Assembly: GCA_937136455.1 (NCBI GenBank)
Contig: CAKZOO010000004.1
Coordinates: forward strand, 1 to 56,366
Source: an uncultured Flavobacteriaceae bacterium
GTDB lineage: Bacteria > Bacteroidota > Bacteroidia > Flavobacteriales > Flavobacteriaceae
Length of the DNA stretch: 56,366 nt
Reading direction: 5' to 3'
In this document: piece by piece, positions 47,338-54,696 of the stretch
Layout: each line of letters begins with the position of its first letter
How positions within the stretch are numbered: the stretch's first letter is position 1
Made by a program: the position numbers and the translations under genes
The notes under the pieces: generated by a model
What the model saw: the letters and a program-made list of their open reading frames with translations, nothing else
Databases searched by the model: none
Told to the model about the DNA's origin: nothing

Positions 47338-47376
47338 ATATATTTTTATTAAGGCTTATTTAAGCATTAATTTATC

Positions 47377-47389
47377 CCATTTAAAATGG
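47377..47389. promoter_or_regulatory. Small dyad touching the U32 promoter
   Basis: CCATTT-A-AAATGG has perfect 6-bp arms and ends where the -7 element TATATTTG begins. It could be a regulator site or chance in AT-rich DNA. Confidence 0.3.
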
Positions 47390-47397
47390 TATATTTG
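47390..47397 (+). promoter_or_regulatory. -7 promoter element of the U32-ferredoxin operon
   Basis: TATATTTG fits TAnnTTTG exactly, 16 bases before the ATG at 47414. Confidence 0.6.
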
Positions 47398-47413
47398 CAA
47401 AAAAAATTAATCG

Positions 47414-48655
47414 ATGACATCAAGTGGTTCAATAGAATTAATGGCTCCAGCGGGGAATTTCGAATCGCTGCAAGCTGCTTTAGATAACGGTGCCGACTCT
47501 GTGTACTTTGGAGTAGAGCAACTCAATATGCGAGCTAGAGCAAGTATTAATTTTACTCTCGATGATTTAGAAGAAATTTCTAGACGATGTAAAGAAAAGA
47601 ATGTCAGAACCTATTTGACATTGAATACCATCATTTACGATCACGATTTATCGATTATTAAAACACTTCTCGACGCAGCTAAAAAAGCAGGGATTACTGC
47701 AGTAATCGCAATGGATCAAGCGGTAATTGCTTACGCTCGTCAAATCGACATGGAAGTGCATATCTCTACTCAGATCAATATTACCAATATTGAAACAGTA
47801 AAATTCTATGCCATGTTTGCCGATACGATGGTACTCTCTAGAGAACTTTCGTTAAATCAGGTGAAGAAGATTGTTGAGCAGATTAAAAAAGAAGAGATCA
47901 AAGGACCATCAGGAAGGCTCATTGAAATAGAAATCTTTGGTCACGGAGCGCTTTGTATGGCAGTCTCAGGTAAGTGTTATCTATCATTACACTCCAAAAA
48001 CTCTTCTGCAAACAGAGGAGCTTGTAAGCAAAACTGCAGAAAGAAATACACGGTTATCGAACAAGAAACCGGTTTTGAAATCGAACTCGACAATGAGTAT
48101 ATGATGTCTCCAAAGGATCTATGTACTTTGGATTTCTTAGATCAAGTAGCTGATGCTGGAATCAAAGTTCTTAAAATCGAAGGTAGAGGTAGAGCTCCAG
48201 AATACGTTGCAAAAGTAATTCGCTCCTATAGAGAAGCTATCGATGCTATTGATGCGGGAACTTTCTCAAAGGAAAAGGTAGCTCTTTGGATGGTAGAACT
48301 CCAAAAAGTATACAATAGAGGATTCTGGTCAGGTTATTATCTTGGACAAAAGCTTGGAGAGTGGAGTGATATTTCTGGTTCTGCAGCAACTCAAAAGAAA
48401 CTCTACGTTGGAAAAGGAGTACACTACTTCCCAAAAGCCAATGTCGCTCAATTTAAAATGGAAGCCTTCGATATCAATATTGGAGATCAACTGCTCATCA
48501 CAGGACCTAGTACAGGAGTAAAAGAGTTTGATCTCACTGAAATGATGGTTAATGACAAACCTTCAGATTCAGCTAAAAAAGGAGATGAGGTAACAATTAA
48601 GCTTGACTTTAGAGTTCGAGCTTCTGACAAACTGTACAAATACGTACCAGCTTAA
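47414..48655 (+). CDS. U32-family protein, probable RNA hydroxylase (TrhP/RlhA-like)
   Basis: A 413-residue cytoplasmic protein. The N-terminal TIM-barrel-like half has LMAPAGNFESLQAALDNGADSVYFG. The U32 signature EIFGHGALCMAVSGKCYLS and RGACKQNC places C181, C188, C204 and C208 as the expected iron-sulfur ligands. Some U32 proteins are named peptidases, but better-studied ones (TrhP, RlhA) hydroxylate tRNA or rRNA. The length is closer to TrhP-type than to the long RlhA form. The stop overlaps the ferredoxin start by one base. Confidence 0.88.
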   Translation: MTSSGSIELMAPAGNFESLQAALDNGADSVYFGVEQLNMRARASINFTLDDLEEISRRCKEKNVRTYLTLNTIIYDHDLSIIKTLLDAAKKAGITAVIAMDQAVIAYARQIDMEVHISTQINITNIETVKFYAMFADTMVLSRELSLNQVKKIVEQIKKEEIKGPSGRLIEIEIFGHGALCMAVSGKCYLSLHSKNSSANRGACKQNCRKKYTVIEQETGFEIELDNEYMMSPKDLCTLDFLDQVADAGIKVLKIEGRGRAPEYVAKVIRSYREAIDAIDAGTFSKEKVALWMVELQKVYNRGFWSGYYLGQKLGEWSDISGSAATQKKLYVGKGVHYFPKANVAQFKMEAFDINIGDQLLITGPSTGVKEFDLTEMMVNDKPSDSAKKGDEVTIKLDFRVRASDKLYKYVPA

Positions 48656-48885
48656 TGGTCGTTATCACACTACAACGAAAAAAGTGTATCGGGTGCAACT
48701 ACTGTGTTGAAATGGCTCCTGGACAATTTCGTATGTCCAAAAAAGACGGTAAGAGTGTCCTTTTAAATTCTACAGACAAAAAGGGCTTTCACACCCTGAA
48801 ATCTGCTGAAAATCACATCTTTGAAGACTGTGTAAAAGCTCAAGAAGCCTGCCCTGTTAAAATAATTTCTACTAAATTGATCTAA
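48655..48885 (+). CDS. Single-cluster ferredoxin coupled to the U32 gene
   Basis: A 76-residue protein. C11, C14 and C17 (CIGCNYC) with C66 (CP) give a single [4Fe-4S] or [3Fe-4S] site; C59 may form a disulfide or serve as an extra ligand. The ATG overlaps the U32 stop (TAATG), which couples their translation. It may feed electrons to the U32 protein's cluster. Confidence 0.88.
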   Translation: MVVITLQRKKCIGCNYCVEMAPGQFRMSKKDGKSVLLNSTDKKGFHTLKSAENHIFEDCVKAQEACPVKIISTKLI

Positions 48886-48900
48886 ATTTCTGCAACAGAA

Positions 48901-48946
48901 GGTTTTGGCAATCGTCTTTTGTGTAGAAGATTGAATTAGCAAAACC
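48901..48946 (+). promoter_or_regulatory. Long stem in the leader of the sigma-factor gene
   Basis: GGTTTTG (48901-48907) pairs with CAAAACC (48940-48946), and CAATC with GATTG inside. The stem ends two bases before the sigma-factor ATG, so it could hide the start region. It could also act as a weak terminator of the ferredoxin gene, though there is no T run. Confidence 0.4.
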
Positions 48947-48948
48947 CT

Positions 48949-49491
48949 ATGTCAGAAACACTTCTTATCAACCAGTGTAAGGCACACAATCCAAAAGCTC
49001 AGCTCACTTTGTATAAAAAGTATGCTGATGGAATGTATGTAGTAGCTCATGCTTATCTAAGAGATGAAGATAGTGCTAAAGACGCTGTTCAAGAAGGATT
49101 TATCAAGGCCTTTAAATCACTAGAACAGTACAGGGAAGAGGTTAGTTTTGGAGCATGGCTTAAAAAGATTGTTATTAATCAGTGCTTAGATGCTTTAAAA
49201 AAACATTCTTTTGAGCGACTCGACGAAGATATAGCGGTACTCGCTATCGAAGAAGAAGAGCAGTGGAATGTGTCCACTAGCTGCAGTCCAGAACAAATCA
49301 TCGAAGCTATCGATCGTCTAAATGAACCTTACCTCAGTGTACTTAGATTGTTTTTGTTGGAAGGTTATGATCACCTTGAAATTTCAGAAATTTTAGGAAT
49401 CACTCACACGGCATCTAGAACCTATCTGCACCGAGCGAAACAAAGAGTCAAAAACGCATTAGAACAACAATCCTATGGAACGAAATCTTAG
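48949..49491 (+). CDS. ECF-type RNA polymerase sigma factor
   Basis: A 180-residue sigma-70-family protein with regions 2 and 4 and no region 3. Region 2 has AYLRDEDSAKDAVQEGFIKAFKSLEQYREEVSFGAWLKKIVINQCLD in outline; region 4 has SVLRLFLLEGYDHLEISEILGITHTASRTYLHRAKQRVKNAL. The next gene overlaps its end by 17 bases and encodes a membrane protein, the usual sigma/anti-sigma layout. The target promoters cannot be read here. Confidence 0.93.
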   Translation: MSETLLINQCKAHNPKAQLTLYKKYADGMYVVAHAYLRDEDSAKDAVQEGFIKAFKSLEQYREEVSFGAWLKKIVINQCLDALKKHSFERLDEDIAVLAIEEEEQWNVSTSCSPEQIIEAIDRLNEPYLSVLRLFLLEGYDHLEISEILGITHTASRTYLHRAKQRVKNALEQQSYGTKS

Positions 49492-50020
49492 ACAAGTTTA
49501 CCAAGAGGCTCAACAACAAAACCTAAAAATGCCACAAGGACATCTAGAGGAATTTGAGCAGCGATTAAAAAAGGAGTTTCCTAAGAAAAGAAAATCGATG
49601 AAACTTTTTTACTGGAGTTCAGCGGCAGTCGTATTAGTGCTTTTATCACTTGTGATAAAGCCTATGAAGACCGAAGAAGGAAAACAGGTAAAAGAGCAGT
49701 ACATCTCTTTGGGATCCCTTTCTCCAGAATTAGAAAAAGTGGAAAACTTTTATACCAAAGGAGTTCAATTACAATGGGCCTCTTTAAAAGCGAACACTTC
49801 TAATGAGGAATTGGTAAATGCAACTGAAGATAGGATGAATCTCTTGGATGAGAATTACAAAGTTCTTACCGATGAGCTCAATCAAAAAGGGCCATCAGAA
49901 GAGTTGATCAATGCGATGATTCAAAATTTAGAAATGAGAATGAGGCTCCTTATTCAATTAAAAGGACGATTAAACGATTTAAAAAAGACAGAAAATGAAA
50001 ACAATACAAGATCACTATAA
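49475..50020 (+). CDS. Single-pass membrane protein, candidate anti-sigma factor
   Basis: A 181-residue protein. A charged cytoplasmic part (1-41) is followed by one membrane helix (about 43-62, KLFYWSSAAVVLVLLSLVI). The outer part (about 65-175) is predicted helical and coiled-coil-like. It lacks the HxxxCxxC zinc anti-sigma motif. The place, overlap with the sigma gene and single helix support an anti-sigma role, but this is inference. Its end overlaps the next gene by 26 bases. Confidence 0.75.
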   Translation: MERNLRQVYQEAQQQNLKMPQGHLEEFEQRLKKEFPKKRKSMKLFYWSSAAVVLVLLSLVIKPMKTEEGKQVKEQYISLGSLSPELEKVENFYTKGVQLQWASLKANTSNEELVNATEDRMNLLDENYKVLTDELNQKGPSEELINAMIQNLEMRMRLLIQLKGRLNDLKKTENENNTRSL

Positions 50021-51818
50021 GTACGTTGTGTGGAGTTTGTTAATGTTGCTTCCTATTTTAGTTAGTGCGCAACAAATAACCAATAAGTTTGAGTTAAACA
50101 AAGATGGAAAGGTGCTCGTATCGGCTTCTTCTTCTAATGTTCAAATTGAATATTGGGATCAAAATTACGTAGAGGTACAAGCTTCAATCGTTGGAGATTA
50201 TTCTGACGAGCAAAAGAAAGAAATGCTTCAAGCATGGGGAGTACAAACAAAAGGCGATAAAGAAGTAGTCATTATAACTGCAGGAGCCTCACAGTGGAAA
50301 GGAGAACGATTAAATAATTTTGTGTGGAGAGAAGATGGAAAGGAATACGAAATTATCACTCCTGAGGTAACGGTTCCACCTATGAGTCCAATTCCACCTG
50401 CTCCACCAATTCCAGCTGTTCCACCTTTACCAGCTTCTATTGGTGAGATTCACATTAATATTCCTAAGATTCCAAAGCTGGATAAGATGCCTACTTGGCC
50501 TTTTAATGACGATGATATCTCTGTTAGAATTGGGGATGATGTGATGAAAGGATCCCAATCTTCTTACAGTGTCGATTTTGATAAATCAGCTTATGAAAAG
50601 AACAAGAAAGAGTATTTGGCAAAACTCAATAAGAAGTTTGGAACAAATGTAACTCAGAAAGAAGTTGATCAATGGTTGGAAGAATTGGCTCAATGGATGA
50701 AATCCATCGAAAGCAAGATGGAAGCTTGGGGTGAAGAGTTTGGTGCTCGTATGGAAACTGAATTTGGGCCTGAGTTTGAGGAAAAAATGGAAGCCTGGGG
50801 GGAAGCCTTTGGAAAAGAATTTGGAGAGAAGATGGAAGCCTGGGGAGAGAAATACGGCAAGGATATTGAGAAATGGGCCAAGAATTTTGAAAAGGATTTT
50901 GAACCAAAGATGGCAGAATTTGGAAGGCAAGTTGAAGAAAATCTAGCTCCACAACTCGAAGCTTTAGCAAAGGAACTAGCTGAATTGGTTAACAATGAAG
51001 AATCCAATGAAGAGCGAAGAGCTCGATTGGAGGCTCGTAAAAAAGAATTGACAGAACGTATCACAAGCAGGGCAATGGAACTTAAGGAGCGAGTTGAAGA
51101 ACGCAAAAGAGCTCAGGAAGAAAGAAAGAGAGCAGAGGAGTCTCGAAGAGAAGAAATTGTAGTAAGACGTATCAATGCCCCTGCTAATAGAGTATATGGA
51201 TACAGAACTGCAGTAAATTCTGATGATAAATCATTGGTGATTAAAGTACCTAAATACGCTCAAGTAGAATTAGATGTTCGTTATGGAACAACTGAGCTAA
51301 AAGGAGCGAATGATATTCAAGCTCATTTAAATTACACGGATCTCAAAGCAGATCGTATCAGTGGAGATGATACTCAAATAGAAGTGTCTCAGTCAAAGAT
51401 GAATGTTGAAAATTGGGATGCAGGAACTTTAAAGCTCAATTTTGTAAACGACTGCACAATAGATTTGGTTAAGAGTCTTTCATTGAATTCTAATACAAGT
51501 GATGTTGTTATTGGATCCATAAATGAAAATGCATGGCTCAATGGATCTTTTGGACATCTGAAGATCAATGAGGTCGGAAATCAGTTCAAATCCATAGAAC
51601 TTACATTAGAGAACACAGAGGCAAAACTGAGCATGCCTACAGCTTCTTTTGATTTGTACTACAGAGGAATTCATTCTAATTGGACTCCGGCAAAAGAGTT
51701 GACAGTTGATAAAACTCAAATGGGAAATCAAGAAATTATCAAAGGATATCACAAGTCTAATTCGAGCAAACGATCTGTTCACATCAATGCCCGATACAGT
51801 GATTTGATTTTGGAATAA
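49995..51818 (+). CDS. Exported protein with Pro-rich hinge, amphipathic repeats and DUF4097-like domain
   Basis: A 607-residue protein with a Sec signal ending VSAQ (1-26). A beta-domain (about 30-122) is followed by a proline-rich hinge (128-146). Residues about 195-385 are highly charged and helical, with repeated KMEAWGE units: Trp at 234, 245, 268, 283 and 294 lie at steps of 11, 23, 15 and 11. The C-terminal beta-part (about 390-607, VPKYAQVELDVRYGTTELKG) resembles the DUF4097/adhesin beta-helix. The start overlaps the end of the anti-sigma gene, so it belongs to the same regulon. Antisense open frames over the repeat are composition artefacts. Confidence 0.8.
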   Translation: MKTIQDHYKYVVWSLLMLLPILVSAQQITNKFELNKDGKVLVSASSSNVQIEYWDQNYVEVQASIVGDYSDEQKKEMLQAWGVQTKGDKEVVIITAGASQWKGERLNNFVWREDGKEYEIITPEVTVPPMSPIPPAPPIPAVPPLPASIGEIHINIPKIPKLDKMPTWPFNDDDISVRIGDDVMKGSQSSYSVDFDKSAYEKNKKEYLAKLNKKFGTNVTQKEVDQWLEELAQWMKSIESKMEAWGEEFGARMETEFGPEFEEKMEAWGEAFGKEFGEKMEAWGEKYGKDIEKWAKNFEKDFEPKMAEFGRQVEENLAPQLEALAKELAELVNNEESNEERRARLEARKKELTERITSRAMELKERVEERKRAQEERKRAEESRREEIVVRRINAPANRVYGYRTAVNSDDKSLVIKVPKYAQVELDVRYGTTELKGANDIQAHLNYTDLKADRISGDDTQIEVSQSKMNVENWDAGTLKLNFVNDCTIDLVKSLSLNSNTSDVVIGSINENAWLNGSFGHLKINEVGNQFKSIELTLENTEAKLSMPTASFDLYYRGIHSNWTPAKELTVDKTQMGNQEIIKGYHKSNSSKRSVHINARYSDLILE

Positions 51819-51896
51819 GTTCCCATTTTAAATAATAAGTGGTCTCATAGGAGTTCTGATTTATTGTTACCTTTAACAATAACCAAACAAATACTT

Positions 51897-53189
51897 ATGA
51901 GATCACTTTTTTTTATACTTCTAAGTTTGACGATTCAATTGAGTTTAGCTCAAACAATCAACATTGATCAAGATCGTCTTGAAGAGAGTTGGAAGACTCT
52001 TAAATCCTATGGTCACAATTCAGAAACCCTGGGTAATGATCGTATTGCATTCAGTGATTACAATGTTGAGGCACTTCAAATGCTACAAGACAAATTGGAA
52101 GGACTTGGAATGCAAGTTCATCGAGATGCTGCAGGAAATTTAATCGCTGATCGCAAAGGAAAAAACAACAAACTCAAGCCCATCGCCTTTGGTTCTCATA
52201 TTGACTGTGTTCCCAATGGAGGACATTACGATGGACAAGTTGGATCCCTTGGTGCGATTGAGGTGATCGAAACTTTAGTCGAAAAAAATTATATTACAAA
52301 GCACCCCTTACAACTCATCATCTTTTCAAATGAAGAGAGTGGCGTATTTGGGTCTAGAGCACTGGCAGGTGCATTGACTCCTGCCTCTTTAGAGGTCATG
52401 ACCAAATCAGGCTATTCCAATGCAGAAGGAATTGAACGATTAGGTGGAGATGCATCTAAAGTACTTTCTATCGCACGAGAACACGAAAGTCTTCACGCTT
52501 TCTTAGAATTGCATATTGAACAGGGAGGAATACTCGAAGAAAAAGGTTTAGATATTGGAGTAGTACAAGGAATAGTGGGGCTACGTTGGTGGGATGTCAC
52601 TGTTAAGGGAGTTTCCAATCACGGAGGAACTACCCCAATGGACAAACGTTATGATGCCCTATTAGCTGCTGCAAAGTTTACTCAAATGGTCAATGAAGTA
52701 GTGACATCACATCCAGGAACTCAGGTGGGGACTGTTGGTCGAATTCAAGCATTTCCAGGAGCTCCAAATGTGGTGCCTGGTCGAGTAGAACTCTCCTTAG
52801 AACTCAGAGACCTCAGTGAGGATAAAATTGACATGCTCTTTGCTGAAATTGAATCCAAAGCAAATCAACTAGGAAAAGAGTCTGGGGTGAGTTTTGAATT
52901 TAAACCCATCAGTGCAACTGGAAAAGCAGCGCTCACCGACATAAGAATCCAAGATGTGATTGAAGCCAGTGCAAATAAGCTTGGTTTTTCAAATCAACGC
53001 ATGCCATCAGGTGCAGGTCACGATGCTCAAGAGATGTCCCATATAGCTCCAACAGGGATGATTTTCATTCCTAGTAGAGGAGGAATATCTCATTCTCCAG
53101 ATGAATATTCATCCATTGAAGATATGGCTAATGGAGTGCAATTGTTACTTGAAACAATCTTGGAATTAGACAAGAAGTCTCTAAAATAG
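51897..53189 (+). CDS. Exported M20-family N-carbamoyl-amino-acid hydrolase/allantoate amidohydrolase-like
   Basis: A 430-residue protein from the ATG at 51897 (an upstream TTG extension is unlikely). The signal ends LSLAQ (1-19). The M20/hydantoinase-carbamoylase site is visible: H101 (GSHIDCVP), D112 (HYDGQVG), E146/E147 (FSNEESG), then LELHIEQGG and a C-terminal GAGHDAQEM. A dimerisation lid (about 220-330) has GLRWWDVTVKGVSNHGGTTPM. The family releases ammonia or amino acids from N-carbamoyl or ureido compounds; being exported is unusual for carbamoylases but frequent in Bacteroidota. Confidence 0.88.
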   Translation: MRSLFFILLSLTIQLSLAQTINIDQDRLEESWKTLKSYGHNSETLGNDRIAFSDYNVEALQMLQDKLEGLGMQVHRDAAGNLIADRKGKNNKLKPIAFGSHIDCVPNGGHYDGQVGSLGAIEVIETLVEKNYITKHPLQLIIFSNEESGVFGSRALAGALTPASLEVMTKSGYSNAEGIERLGGDASKVLSIAREHESLHAFLELHIEQGGILEEKGLDIGVVQGIVGLRWWDVTVKGVSNHGGTTPMDKRYDALLAAAKFTQMVNEVVTSHPGTQVGTVGRIQAFPGAPNVVPGRVELSLELRDLSEDKIDMLFAEIESKANQLGKESGVSFEFKPISATGKAALTDIRIQDVIEASANKLGFSNQRMPSGAGHDAQEMSHIAPTGMIFIPSRGGISHSPDEYSSIEDMANGVQLLLETILELDKKSLK

Positions 53190-53249
53190 TGAAGGCTAAA
53201 ATTAACAATTAGATAATAATGACTTTACTTTTTGATATCGTTTAGAGGT

Positions 53250-53346
53250 CATATTTGTAGTGTCTTTAAAGACCGCTAAAATTCGAATCGTTTTTGTCAA
53301 ACATTTTTTAGTGTTGAGGAGCAATTTATATTGCTCCTCTTTTTTT
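53250..53346 (+). ncRNA. Candidate small RNA or long 3' leader of unknown role
   Basis: CATATTTG (53250-53257) is a near-match to the -7 element, with TTTG at 53231-53234, but the spacing of 15 is short. A perfect palindrome GTCTTTAAAGAC lies at 53262-53273, and a strong terminator ends at 53346. A transcript of about 80 bases is possible. It could equally be the 3' end of the hydrolase message. Confidence 0.3.
53316..53346 (+). terminator. Strong Rho-independent terminator
   Basis: GAGGAGCAA pairs perfectly with TTGCTCCTC around a 6-base loop and is followed by seven T. Confidence 0.9.
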
Positions 53347-53366
53347 CATCTGAACATAACCTAGTC

Positions 53367-53384
53367 TTAACATTAAGTTAACAT
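53367..53384. promoter_or_regulatory. Pho-box-like direct repeat
   Basis: TTAACAT repeats with an 11-base step (53367-53373 and 53378-53384). A further related TGAACAT lies at 53351-53357. The spacing is that of PhoP/PhoB sites (7-bp repeats, 11-bp period); TTAACA half-sites are the PhoP type of Bacillus. A near -7 element, GACTTTTG, lies at 53393-53400, so the repeat takes the place of a -33 box. Confidence 0.5.
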
Positions 53385-53426
53385 TGCTTTCAGACTTTTG
53401 CAGCGACAAAAACAGATTCGATAATT

Positions 53427-54632
53427 ATGAAAAATTATTTTTTAGCTGCATTAGCACTTGTTGCTTTTGTATTTAGTGCTCACGCACAACAAGGAGTTGA
53501 TGAAACTTCTTTTGGAAAAGGATTGTTAAATTACACTGCAAAAGACAATTCATTCAGCGTTAAATTCGCTCCTCGTTTTCAAGTTAGACAATATTCCTCT
53601 TGGGATGCCAATGGTTCTGGATACGACAAAGCAGAACACGGATTCTTAGTAAGAAGAGCGCGTTTGAAATTTGATGGATTTGCATATTCTAAAAACCTCA
53701 AGTACAAAATTGAATTAGGGTTATCAAACAATGACTTATCTGGTTCCAATCCTTATACAAAAAATGCTCCCAATCAGATACTCGATGCAGTGATCATGTG
53801 GACTTTTGCTAAAAATTGGGAATTGTGGGCTGGACAAACTAAGCTCCCTGGAAACGTTGAGCGCGTGGTGTCATCTGCCAATTTACAATTGATTGATCGC
53901 TCTTTATTAAACTCCAGATTTAACATAGACCGAGACTTAGGAATTCAATTGAGACATAAATCAAAGTGGTCTGATAATTTTATCACTCGTGAAAAATTTG
54001 CTCTTTCACAAGGAGAAGGTAGAAATGTTACAAGTGGTAATGAGGGAGGTTTACAATACACTGCTCGTTTTGAGGTATTGCCATTTGGTGAATTTGCCAA
54101 GAAAGGAGATTATTCCAATTCCGATTTAGCTCGTGAACAGTCGCCAAAGTTAATGTTGACTTATACCTACAATCACAATAACAATGCGGTAAAAACACGT
54201 TCGGGATTAGGCTCGTATATGCAACTTTCTGATGGATCACTCTACCAAACAGATATCAATACGACTTTTGTTGATGCCATGTTTAAGTACAGCGGTATTT
54301 CTGTTATGGCTGAGTATGCAAAACGCGTTTCCGATAATCCAATTGCAGTCAATCCTGACGGTTCTGCAACAGGAACTGTTGTTTGGGACGGATCTGCAGT
54401 AAATGCTCAAATAGGATACCTATTTAAAAACAATGTTGAGCTTGTAGGACGTTATACTTCTGTCGATTATGCTGAAGTAACTTCTAAAGCTGACGAAAAA
54501 CAATACACAATAGGAATTTCTAAGTATATTGTAGGCCATAAATTGAAGGTTCAATCGGATCTCGTTAAAACGTTTGTTGGCGGTGAAAACGACAATATTC
54601 AATTTAGATCAGGATTTGAATTACATTTTTAA
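53427..54632 (+). CDS. Phosphate-selective porin (OprO/OprP-like)
   Basis: A 401-residue outer-membrane porin with a Sec signal ending AHAQ (1-21). The block FLVRRARLKFDGFAYSKNLKYKIELG is characteristic of OprO/OprP-like porins. The barrel strands end with SGFELHF, with a terminal Phe. It probably lets phosphate or polyphosphate through the outer membrane. The PiT transporter follows after 64 bases, and a Pho-box-like repeat precedes it. Confidence 0.88.
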   Translation: MKNYFLAALALVAFVFSAHAQQGVDETSFGKGLLNYTAKDNSFSVKFAPRFQVRQYSSWDANGSGYDKAEHGFLVRRARLKFDGFAYSKNLKYKIELGLSNNDLSGSNPYTKNAPNQILDAVIMWTFAKNWELWAGQTKLPGNVERVVSSANLQLIDRSLLNSRFNIDRDLGIQLRHKSKWSDNFITREKFALSQGEGRNVTSGNEGGLQYTARFEVLPFGEFAKKGDYSNSDLAREQSPKLMLTYTYNHNNNAVKTRSGLGSYMQLSDGSLYQTDINTTFVDAMFKYSGISVMAEYAKRVSDNPIAVNPDGSATGTVVWDGSAVNAQIGYLFKNNVELVGRYTSVDYAEVTSKADEKQYTIGISKYIVGHKLKVQSDLVKTFVGGENDNIQFRSGFELHF

Positions 54633-54696
54633 ATAACATTTTGTTAATCTAGCAATTGTGCAATTTAATTACTTTAGCACCTATTAATTTTGTATT

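Noticed and set aside
50586..51106. Three long minus-strand open frames opposite the repeat-rich protein
   Set aside because: They mirror the repeats and charged helix of the plus-strand gene; the products are Ser/Phe/Leu-rich with no domain pattern.
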